Virus record (IMG/VR): IMGVR_UViG_3300002144_000285
Span: 1 to 21,839 of that record
DNA from: a virus
DNA: 21,839 bases
Strand: one strand, 5' to 3'
How positions within the stretch are numbered: the stretch's first letter is position 1; each line of letters begins with the position of its first letter. This document shows positions 5,351 through 11,970 of the stretch, piece after piece. Position numbers and translations under genes: made by a program. The notes beneath the pieces were generated by a model. The model saw nothing but the letters and a program-made list of their open reading frames with translations. It had not been told where the DNA came from and ran no database searches.

Positions 5351-7621
5351 ATGACGAGCCCACGAGTCGCTCTAATAGAGACTAAGAGAAGTAAAACAAA
5401 CTACAAATCTGAATTTGATCATGAGTTCGAATTTGACCAATATCAGCTATGTTCTAATCCTACCATTACGAAAGTACTGAAACGAGATTGTGACATAGAA
5501 ATTAACATTGATGCCTATGACTGGATTATTCTAGTAGGTAGTGATGCTTTGAAATACTTTACCAAAATTAACTCAGTTACTGAATATTCTGGTAAGAAGG
5601 TAGATGAAAAATTTCTTCCTGTAATTAACCCCGCAATGTTAGCTTTTAAGCCAGAGGCTAGAGGTACATGGGAAACTTCACGCGATAATATCATTAAGCA
5701 TATTAAAGGTGAGATTGAAGATGTAACTATTACTAGTGAAAATGCGTATGGCATTGAAAATACTGAAGAAGCTAATGCCTATATTCAAGCAGCAATTGAT
5801 TCTCCTACAGAATATGTTGCTCTTGACTCCGAAACAACGGGTCTGTACCCACGAGATGGATACATGCTTGGAATATCTTTGTCTTACCAAAGAGACAAAG
5901 GTGTTTATATTAATACAGAGTGTTTTGATGAAAAAACTGAAGAGCTTCTTCAGCAGCTATTTGATAAGAAGATAGTAGTATTTCATAACGCTAAGTTTGA
6001 CGTTGCTTTCTTTCAGTACCACTTTAACTTTAACTTTCCTCAGTTTGAGGACACAATGTTGCTCCATTACCTCATAGACGAGAATCCTGGAGGGCATGGC
6101 CTTAAGCAGCTATCTATTAAGTACACTCCATACGGGGACTATGAAAAGCCCATGTATGAGTGGATGGATAACTATAGAAGGGAGCATGGCATACTAAAAG
6201 ACCAATTTACTTGGGATAGTATTCCTTTTGAGACTATGAAGACATATGCTGCGATGGACGCAGTATGTACCTTCCTGCTCTACGAAAAGTTTGTAAAGAT
6301 TAAGCAGAACAAAAGACTGAAGAACGTCTACGATAATATATTGATACCTGGGTCTAAGTTTTTAACTGATGTTCAGGATAATGGAGTACCTTTTGACAGG
6401 GATAGACTTATTGTCTCGCAGGAGTTAATGCAAAAAGAAATTGATGAGGCAATTGCTCAGTTGTATAAACATCCTGCTATATCAAAATTTGAGACAATTA
6501 ATGGAAAAACTTTTAACCCTAATAGCACTGTCCAGCTTAGATCTCTTTTGTTTGACTTTCTTGGTCTACAGCCTACGGGAAAGAAAACTGGTACAGGAGC
6601 AGCTTCGACAGATGCGGAAGTTCTTGGAGAGCTGGCCGAACAGTCAGAAGTACCAAAACTTATCCTTGCCATACGACAAAAGTCGAAAATCAAGAATACT
6701 TACTTGGATAAAATCATACCGCAACTGGACAGAGATTCTAGGCTTCGTACAGGGTTTAACTTACATAGTACTACTTCTGGTCGCCTTAGCTCTAGTGGTA
6801 AGCTCAATATGCAGCAACTACCTAGAGATAACCCTATAGTAAAGGGGTGTATTAAAGCTGCCCCAGGACATAAGATTGTAGCAATGGACTTAACAACAGC
6901 AGAAGTATATGTTGCAGCCATTCTAGCAGAAGATAAAGCACTCATTGAAGTGTTCCGTAGTGGAGGTAACTTTCATAGTAGTATTGCGAAGAGAGTATTT
7001 GGTCTACCATGTGATGTAGAAGATGTTGCAGAGTTGTACAAAGATAAAAGACAGGCTGCTAAAGCAGTAACATTTGGTATTATGTATGGAGCTGGCCCTA
7101 AGAAGATTAGTGAGCAAGTAACAAAGGATTCGGGCAAGTACTTTAGCCCGCAAGAGGCCACAGAAGTAATTACTGAGTACTTTAATGAGTTCCACAAGCT
7201 AAAAGAATGGATAACTAATAATCAGACTTTTATTGCGGCAAATGGATTTATTTATAGTTACTTTGGCCGTAAAAGGAGATTACCCAATGTCGGATCTACT
7301 GACGCAGGTATTAAAAGTCATAGTATTAGGTCTGGTCTTAACTTTTTGGTGCAGTCTGCTGCTTCTGATATTAACTTATTAGGCGCTATAGATATGGGAG
7401 CACACATTAAGGCGAAGAAAATGAAAGCTCGAATATTTGCTTTAGTACATGACTCTATTCTAGCAGAAGTGCCAGATGATGAAGTAGATTCATATGTAGA
7501 ACAGTTACAGAAGTATATACAAATGGATAGAGGATTGTCTATCCCAGGTGCCCCAGTTGGTTGTGATTTTGAGATTGGGGATGATTATTCAATGGGTAAA
7601 TTCGAGAAGATATATGGTTGA
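5351..7621 (+). CDS. polA: Family A DNA polymerase with 3'-5' exonuclease
   Basis: 756 residues. Exonuclease motifs: Exo I LDSETTG (Asp159, Glu161), Exo II NAKFD (213-217), Exo III YAAMD (299-303), so proofreading looks intact. Polymerase motifs: motif A MDLTTAEVYVAA (Asp513, steric-gate Glu518), motif B RQAAKAVTFGIMYG (Arg567, Lys571, Phe575, Tyr579), motif C LVHDSILAEV (His700, Asp701, with Ser702 where bacterial Pol I has Glu). TTSGRLSSSGKLNMQQLPR at 474-492 is the family DNA-binding strand. There is no 5' nuclease domain; that activity is encoded separately at 15,227. Residues about 55-120 (ILVGSDALKYF, then NPAMLAFKPEARGTW) look like a degenerate family 4-type uracil-DNA glycosylase C-terminal half, of unknown role here. 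It starts at ATG 5351 with AGAGG upstream and overlaps purM by 8 nt. It is the likely replicative polymerase. Confidence 0.95.
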   Translation: MTSPRVALIETKRSKTNYKSEFDHEFEFDQYQLCSNPTITKVLKRDCDIEINIDAYDWIILVGSDALKYFTKINSVTEYSGKKVDEKFLPVINPAMLAFKPEARGTWETSRDNIIKHIKGEIEDVTITSENAYGIENTEEANAYIQAAIDSPTEYVALDSETTGLYPRDGYMLGISLSYQRDKGVYINTECFDEKTEELLQQLFDKKIVVFHNAKFDVAFFQYHFNFNFPQFEDTMLLHYLIDENPGGHGLKQLSIKYTPYGDYEKPMYEWMDNYRREHGILKDQFTWDSIPFETMKTYAAMDAVCTFLLYEKFVKIKQNKRLKNVYDNILIPGSKFLTDVQDNGVPFDRDRLIVSQELMQKEIDEAIAQLYKHPAISKFETINGKTFNPNSTVQLRSLLFDFLGLQPTGKKTGTGAASTDAEVLGELAEQSEVPKLILAIRQKSKIKNTYLDKIIPQLDRDSRLRTGFNLHSTTSGRLSSSGKLNMQQLPRDNPIVKGCIKAAPGHKIVAMDLTTAEVYVAAILAEDKALIEVFRSGGNFHSSIAKRVFGLPCDVEDVAELYKDKRQAAKAVTFGIMYGAGPKKISEQVTKDSGKYFSPQEATEVITEYFNEFHKLKEWITNNQTFIAANGFIYSYFGRKRRLPNVGSTDAGIKSHSIRSGLNFLVQSAASDINLLGAIDMGAHIKAKKMKARIFALVHDSILAEVPDDEVDSYVEQLQKYIQMDRGLSIPGAPVGCDFEIGDDYSMGKFEKIYG

Positions 7622-8447
7622 CCAAGCAAAGGCCAATGAATTAGCGGAATACCTAGGATTATCTGGGTATGGTGCAGTAATTAATGTAGGCTCTTATAGA
7701 GACATAGTATTGTCTACAGATGGAGTAGGTACTAAGCTATTAATTGCTGAGTACTTTAATAAGTTTGATACTGTAGGTATTGACTTAGTAGCAATGTGCG
7801 CTAATGATATATTATGTGTTGGTGCTCGCCCTCACAGCTTTTTAGACTATTATGCTACAGGTTCTCTGAACATGGATAAAAGTAAAGAGATTCTAGGGGG
7901 TATTATAAAAGGCTGTGAGTTAGCGGGCTGTAAGTTAGTAGGTGGAGAAACTGCTCAGTTAAACCCAATGTTCTTTAAGAAGGCTTGGTTTGATTTAGCT
8001 GGTTTCATCATGGGAGTAGTAGTACAAAGACTTCCTTCACCTTTCATAGCTGTAGGAGACTATGTTGTAGGTATTCCTAGTAGTGGAGTTCATAGTAATG
8101 GTTTTACCACTATTAGGATGAATGTAAAGGAATGGACAGAAGACTTGCTCACTCCCACCAGAATATATACCAATGAGATTATGAATAATCTGACTCATAT
8201 TAAAGCATGTGCTCACATAACAGGCGGAGGTATTCATGGGAACTTGCCACGGGTGCTCAACGGCTTTAACTATAGTATCGACCTTACACTTGACCCTTAT
8301 TGGAAGAACCTTAAGAAATTAGTAGGAATGAGCACAGCGCAGATGGAGAATACGTTTAATTGTGGCTGGGGGATGTTATTAGTAGTAAGTGACCCAGATA
8401 TGTTAGATATACCAGATGCTAAAGTACTTGGACGAATAGTACCATAA
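7614..8447 (+). CDS. purM: Phosphoribosylformylglycinamidine cyclo-ligase (AIR synthetase), shortened
   Basis: 277 residues; bacterial PurM is about 345. It catalyses ATP-dependent closure of FGAM to AIR, step five of purine synthesis. Clear signatures: STDGVGTKL (about 32-40), VGIDLVAMCANDI, FLDYYATG, LVGGETAQ, SSGVHSNG, LLTPTRIY, HITGGGIHGNLPRVL and TFNCGWGML. The start ATG 7614 overlaps the polymerase stop (ATGgtTGA); the frame extends upstream only inside the polymerase gene, so the short N-terminus is real. Missing relative to bacterial PurM is the first segment of about 30 residues with the YK-x-AGVDI signature, and two central/C-terminal loops are shortened. The end (AKVLGRIVP) corresponds to the normal final strand. 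It is an auxiliary metabolic gene probably supplying purines for phage DNA. It sits directly behind the polymerase, so it is expressed with it. Confidence 0.92.
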   Translation: MVDQAKANELAEYLGLSGYGAVINVGSYRDIVLSTDGVGTKLLIAEYFNKFDTVGIDLVAMCANDILCVGARPHSFLDYYATGSLNMDKSKEILGGIIKGCELAGCKLVGGETAQLNPMFFKKAWFDLAGFIMGVVVQRLPSPFIAVGDYVVGIPSSGVHSNGFTTIRMNVKEWTEDLLTPTRIYTNEIMNNLTHIKACAHITGGGIHGNLPRVLNGFNYSIDLTLDPYWKNLKKLVGMSTAQMENTFNCGWGMLLVVSDPDMLDIPDAKVLGRIVP

Positions 8448-8491
8448 TAGTCACATATAAAACAGCCCATAAGTTAAAGTTTCCAGTATAT

Positions 8492-8938
8492 TTGTTACCC
8501 TCAGATAACTGGATGCTGGCTGATGGACTATTATTTATAGATAGTGCCTTATTAGATGACAAAAATATGCCAGGAGCTACTTTAGGGATTCGTAGAGCAC
8601 AAAGCCCTCATAGAAAGCAGTATAAGTTAAAAAGTGCAGTATTTAGTCACAATGGTATATTAAAGCAGTACACAAAGTATTTTATAGATAGTAACGGTAT
8701 GCCCTTTATTTATGAGAAAACAAAGTTATTAAAGCTATCGTACTTACCAATTAAAAAAGTGATACAAAAGGATGTGGCTTCACTTTTATATGTGAAAGGG
8801 TCTAAAAGCCCTTTTACTATACCACGGCCTCCCGAACAAGGAATGACTTGGGCTGGCATTCTGCATCTAAATGGATTTCCCTGGATGCTATATGAGTATT
8901 CTGACAAGAAACTCAAAGACACTCATAGAAAAGTGTAG
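8492..8938 (+). CDS. Unknown conserved-looking phage protein; true start probably upstream at 8444-8447
   Basis: 148 residues from TTG 8492, the first standard start, which has no RBS. The frame is open upstream to 8423. The codons from ATA 8447 encode a plausible IVTYKTAHKLKFPVYLLPSD lead-in that runs smoothly into the rest. The purM stop reads TAATA at 8445-8449, one base from the TAATG junction used elsewhere here, so initiation at ATA is possible (163 residues). The protein is basic, with aromatic patches: LLFIDSALLDD, GIRRAQSPHRKQYKLK, TKYFIDSNGMPFIYEKTK, SLLYVKGSKSPFTIPRPPEQ and a C-terminal WAGILHLNGFPWMLYEYSDKK. No catalytic motif, signal peptide or membrane span is evident and no function is assigned. 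It lies between purM and phoH, 6 nt before the phoH ATG, with its stop codon inside the phoH RBS. Confidence 0.75.
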   Translation: MLPSDNWMLADGLLFIDSALLDDKNMPGATLGIRRAQSPHRKQYKLKSAVFSHNGILKQYTKYFIDSNGMPFIYEKTKLLKLSYLPIKKVIQKDVASLLYVKGSKSPFTIPRPPEQGMTWAGILHLNGFPWMLYEYSDKKLKDTHRKV

Positions 8939-8944
8939 GAACTT

Positions 8945-9610
8945 ATGGCTAAAAAAAATCGCACAATAGCAGGGGCTAGTCTAGACCTGAGAGACATCGA
9001 ACCTCTTACTAGAAATCAATTAAAGGTTTTTGAGTCAAATAAAAACCTAGTATTGCACGGACTAGCAGGAACAGGTAAAACTTTTATATCTTGTTATCTA
9101 GCATTTGACGATATGCTAAAGGATGAATACGACCGATTAGTAATTATTCGTAGTGCAGTACCAACAAGAGATATTGGCTTTTTACCTGGGAATGAGAAAG
9201 AGAAGTCTTCTGTCTATGAAGAACCTTACAAAGATATTTGTATTGATCTATTTGGACGGGGTGATGCATACCAGATACTGAAGACTAAAAATATTGTAGA
9301 CTTTATGACAACTTCCTTCATTCGTGGTATTACGCTACGGAATGCAGTAATTGTTATTGATGAGTGTCAAAATATGTCTTTTCACGAGTTAGATTCTATT
9401 ATTACTCGTATGGGTGAGAATTGTAGGGTTATATTCTGTGGAGACTTTAGACAGGCTGATTTGAAGAGTGGTCAGAGTGGTATGTTAGACTTTCTTCATG
9501 TTTTAAAACGCATGGAAGAGTTTGATTTTATCGAGTTCGAGGTAGAAGATATTGTTCGCAGTAGCTTCGTTAAAAACTACATTATAGCAAAAAATGAACT
9601 AGGATTATGA
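8945..9610 (+). CDS. phoH: PhoH-like P-loop ATPase
   Basis: 221 residues. Walker A is GLAGTGKT (39-46) and Walker B VIVIDECQNM (135-144, with Asp139 and Glu140). Family signatures include IIRSAVPTRDIGFLPG (67-82), VIFCGDFRQADLKSG (162-176) and VEDIVRSSFVK (200-210) with a likely arginine finger Arg205. PhoH proteins are ATPases of the SF1-helicase-like fold, widespread in phages of aquatic bacteria; their phage role is unsettled, with RNA metabolism or phosphate response suggested. The protein is the short form without KH or PIN domains. It starts at ATG 8945 with TAGGAAC upstream. Its stop overlaps the next start (ATGA at 9607-9610), so it is translationally coupled to the SF2 helicase. Confidence 0.92.
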   Translation: MAKKNRTIAGASLDLRDIEPLTRNQLKVFESNKNLVLHGLAGTGKTFISCYLAFDDMLKDEYDRLVIIRSAVPTRDIGFLPGNEKEKSSVYEEPYKDICIDLFGRGDAYQILKTKNIVDFMTTSFIRGITLRNAVIVIDECQNMSFHELDSIITRMGENCRVIFCGDFRQADLKSGQSGMLDFLHVLKRMEEFDFIEFEVEDIVRSSFVKNYIIAKNELGL

Positions 9611-10893
9611 GCAAAGCAGTTATCAGCAATAGAATTTATATGGATTGTTCCCCTGAGTTGCAGTTAGAACTTGATAGGGAGCTTACATATACAATTCCAT
9701 CATATAACCCTTTAGACCCGCCCCAAGTTATTAAAACTATGGGGCTGATTAGAAGTGGTGTGGTATCGTTACCTATAGGTCGTACTGATTTAATACCAGC
9801 GCACTATAGAATAATTGATAACCGGCTTTTTAAGCCAGTAGAATTTCCTGAGTTTAGGTTTCCTCTACGGGATAGTCAACAGAAGGTTTATGATGAAATT
9901 GATGATAACGCTATAATTAATGCCTGGGTGAGCTGGGGTAAGACTTTCACAGGTCTTGCTATAGCCGGTAAGCTAGGGCAGAAGACTCTCATAGTAACAC
10001 ATACTGTGCCTTTGAGAAATCAATGGGCAAAGGAAGTGGAGAAGGTTTATGGGTTTACGCCAGGTATAATAGGTAGCGGTAAGTTTGAGATTGATAATAA
10101 GATTGTTATTGGCAATACTCAGAGCTTATACCGAAACATTCCCAAAATTCGAAAGGAGTTTGGAACTATTATACTTGACGAAATGCACCATGTTAGCAGC
10201 CCTACGTTCTCTAAGATTATAGATACAAACTACTGTAGGTATAAGATAGGGTTATCTGGCACCATAGAACGAAAGGATGGAAAGCATGTTGTGTTTAGAG
10301 ATTTCTTTGGTAGTAAAATCTTTAGACCTCCAAAGGAAAACTACATGGTGCCTAGCATTCATCTAGTAAAATCAGAAATACGATTTATGGATGGGGCTAG
10401 TATTCCATGGGCTAACAGAGTAACTAAATTATCAAATGATGAGGAATATCGTCATACGATAGCAATGCTGGCAGCGGCCTACGCCGCAAGAGGGCATAAA
10501 GTATTAGTAGTAAGCGACCGAGTCGCATTCCTCAGAGCTTGCGCCGAGCTGACTGGTGACAGAGCAGTTTGTGTTACGGGTGAGGTATCGCATGAGGACA
10601 GGGAGAAATTGGTAGAAGAAGTACTAAGTGGGAATAAGAATGTACTATATGGTACACAAGCAATTTTCTCGGAAGGTATTTCTGTAGATAGTCTAAGTTG
10701 TCTTATTCTAGCTACACCAGTTAATAACGAACCTTTATTAACACAGTTAATAGGTCGCGTAATACGGAAAAGGGAAGGTAAGGTAGACCCTGTTATAGTA
10801 GACATACACTTAAAAGGCAAAACTGCACAGCGGCAAGCCTCTAATAGAGTGGGGTACTACTTGAAAGAAGGCTACCACATGAAGTACCTTTGA
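9607..10893 (+). CDS. SF2 DNA helicase, T5 D10/UvsW-like
   Basis: 428 residues. After an N-terminal region of about 85 residues, a Q-like segment (FPLRDSQQKVYDEI) leads to a P-loop written AWVSWGKTFTGLA (106-118): GKT is intact but the first glycine is replaced. TLIVTHTVPLRNQW is motif Ia, DEMHH (191-195) motif II, GLSGTIERKDG motif III, VLVVSDRVAFL motif IV, TQAIFSEGISV motif V, and QLIGRVIRKREGK motif VI (Gln380, Arg384, Arg387). This matches the XPB/UvsW-like group used by phages to remodel branched DNA, R-loops and recombination intermediates. It sits where D10 is found in T5-like gene order. ATGA overlap with phoH; after its stop comes promoter P4. Confidence 0.88.
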   Translation: MSKAVISNRIYMDCSPELQLELDRELTYTIPSYNPLDPPQVIKTMGLIRSGVVSLPIGRTDLIPAHYRIIDNRLFKPVEFPEFRFPLRDSQQKVYDEIDDNAIINAWVSWGKTFTGLAIAGKLGQKTLIVTHTVPLRNQWAKEVEKVYGFTPGIIGSGKFEIDNKIVIGNTQSLYRNIPKIRKEFGTIILDEMHHVSSPTFSKIIDTNYCRYKIGLSGTIERKDGKHVVFRDFFGSKIFRPPKENYMVPSIHLVKSEIRFMDGASIPWANRVTKLSNDEEYRHTIAMLAAAYAARGHKVLVVSDRVAFLRACAELTGDRAVCVTGEVSHEDREKLVEEVLSGNKNVLYGTQAIFSEGISVDSLSCLILATPVNNEPLLTQLIGRVIRKREGKVDPVIVDIHLKGKTAQRQASNRVGYYLKEGYHMKYL

Positions 10894-10903
10894 AAAATAA
10901 TTC

Positions 10904-10932
10904 TTGACAATTACCCTAAATAGGAGTATAAT
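10904..10932 (+). promoter_or_regulatory. Sigma-70-type promoter P4 before the gene at 10,934
   Basis: TTGACA (10904-10909) and TATAAT (10927-10932) are spaced by 17 nt, directly after the helicase stop. GAAAAATAATTCTTGACAA is shared exactly with the ligB promoter, and AGTATAATATTGTT with the primase promoter. The predicted start (about 10,939) falls at or after the likely start codon of the next gene, which is unusual. Confidence 0.82.
10922..10926 (+). promoter_or_regulatory. RBS AGGAG inside promoter P4, deciding a TTG start
   Basis: AGGAG ends 7 nt before TTG 10934, making that codon the best-supported start of the next gene. It lies in the promoter spacer, so it is present only in transcripts that come from upstream. 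Confidence 0.55.
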
Positions 10933-10933
10933 A

Positions 10934-11335
10934 TTGTTCTTGTATGACTGGCAGAAGGTATATGATGAAGCAAAGGGCAGTGTTGCTTTATGTAATCGTA
11001 TTATGGAAATGATTATAACCAAACGCATTCCAAAAAATACTTACGATCCAATATATAATCTTGCTACTAAGAATTTCTCAGGCGATAGTTTTCTGGTGCA
11101 TCCAGACATACTATTGTTTGAGTCATATAAGTATTCGCACCGTGAGACTGCAGAATACTATGCCCTAGCTTCACTGCGAAGTTTGGGGGAATATATCGTC
11201 TCTCGAAAAGTAACACTAGATTTACTGCATGTTCCAGTAGATTTGGAGTTTATAAACAATAATAGACTACTGAGTATGGATGAGCATTCCGTTCATTTCT
11301 TATACGAAGAAGTCACTAAGGAGAATATACACTAA
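10934..11335 (+). CDS. Unknown phage protein following the D10-like helicase
   Basis: 133 residues from TTG 10934, chosen because AGGAG (10922-10926) lies 7 nt upstream; the first in-frame ATG (11003) has no RBS. The sequence begins FLYDWQKVYDEAKGSVALCNRIMEM, with a helical feel throughout, then GDSFLVHPDILLFESYKYSHRETAEYYALASLRSLGEY and a C-terminal LLHVPVDLEFINNNRLLSMDEHSVHFLYEEVTKE. No enzyme motif, metal site or membrane span is visible and I do not assign a function. Its stop overlaps the SSB start (TAATG), and an AAGGAG at 11318-11323 inside its end serves the SSB, so the two are coupled. The helicase/SSB neighbourhood suggests a replication accessory role, which is inference only. Confidence 0.78.
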   Translation: MFLYDWQKVYDEAKGSVALCNRIMEMIITKRIPKNTYDPIYNLATKNFSGDSFLVHPDILLFESYKYSHRETAEYYALASLRSLGEYIVSRKVTLDLLHVPVDLEFINNNRLLSMDEHSVHFLYEEVTKENIH

Positions 11336-11970
11336 TGGCTATATCATTTAACAATCAAAAAGGTTCTGCACAAAAATCAAGCATGGATACTTTCGTATTC
11401 AAAGATGGCGAAAACAAGATGCGCATCGTAGGTGACATTCTTGCTCGTTATGTTTACTGGATTGAAGGCGAGAACGGTAAAAACCTTCCACTAGAATGTC
11501 TGTCTTTTGATAGAAACGCAGAGCGTTTTAATAATGCAGAGAAAGATTGGGTTCGTGAGTATTACCCCGATCTTAAATGTGGCTGGTCTTACGCTACACA
11601 ATGTATCGACCCTAACGATGGTAAGCTGAAAGTTGTAAACTTGAAGAAGAAGTTGTGGGAGCAGATTGTGCAGACAGCACAGGATGGTCTTGGAGACCCT
11701 ACGGATGTTGTAGATGGATGGGATATTTGCTTTAAGCGAGTAAAAACTGGCCCACTCCCTTACAACGTAGAGTATCAGTTGCAAGTACTAAAGTGCAAAA
11801 ATCGTCCTTTGAGCGAAGAAGAGATTGAAACAATTTCAGAGCTGAAGTCTATGGATGATGTTATGCCTCGCCCAACACCAGACGCACAGAAAGAACTTCT
11901 GGATCGTCTACGAACAGGCAGTAAAGATAACGATGATGAAATGTTAGAGTCTGAGTTTAAAGTAGGATGA
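11335..11970 (+). CDS. Phage single-stranded DNA-binding protein (gp32-like)
   Basis: 211 residues that fit the phage SSB group related to T4 gp32. A short basic N-terminal arm (about 1-18) is followed by the core with DGENKMRIVGDILARYVYWIE, PLECLSFDRNAERFNNAEKDW, YYPDLKCGWSYATQCIDP, LKVVNLKKKLWEQI and GWDICFKRVKTGPLPYNVEYQ. The last 50 residues are rich in Asp and Glu (DNDDEMLESEF), the usual SSB acidic tail that recruits partner proteins. There are three cysteines (55, 82, 90) but no clear gp32-type zinc motif. It would coat ssDNA at forks and in recombination, next to the helicase and SbcCD genes. AAGGAG (11318-11323) precedes the start; its stop overlaps the SbcD start (ATGA at 11967-11970). 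Confidence 0.85.
   Translation: MAISFNNQKGSAQKSSMDTFVFKDGENKMRIVGDILARYVYWIEGENGKNLPLECLSFDRNAERFNNAEKDWVREYYPDLKCGWSYATQCIDPNDGKLKVVNLKKKLWEQIVQTAQDGLGDPTDVVDGWDICFKRVKTGPLPYNVEYQLQVLKCKNRPLSEEEIETISELKSMDDVMPRPTPDAQKELLDRLRTGSKDNDDEMLESEFKVG

Noticed and set aside
6441-6839. 132-residue forward ORF inside the polymerase gene
   Set aside because: It is a +1 shadow frame of a strongly supported gene, with no RBS or recognisable domain.
7548-7613. N-terminal extension of PurM from 7548
   Set aside because: This stretch is polymerase coding sequence in another frame and its residues do not resemble PurM; ATG 7614 at the overlap is the natural start.
8795-8815. AAAGGG...CCCTTTT hairpin resembling a terminator
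   Set aside because: It lies well inside the gene ending at 8938, with a short 6-bp stem and only four T; most likely codon-driven.
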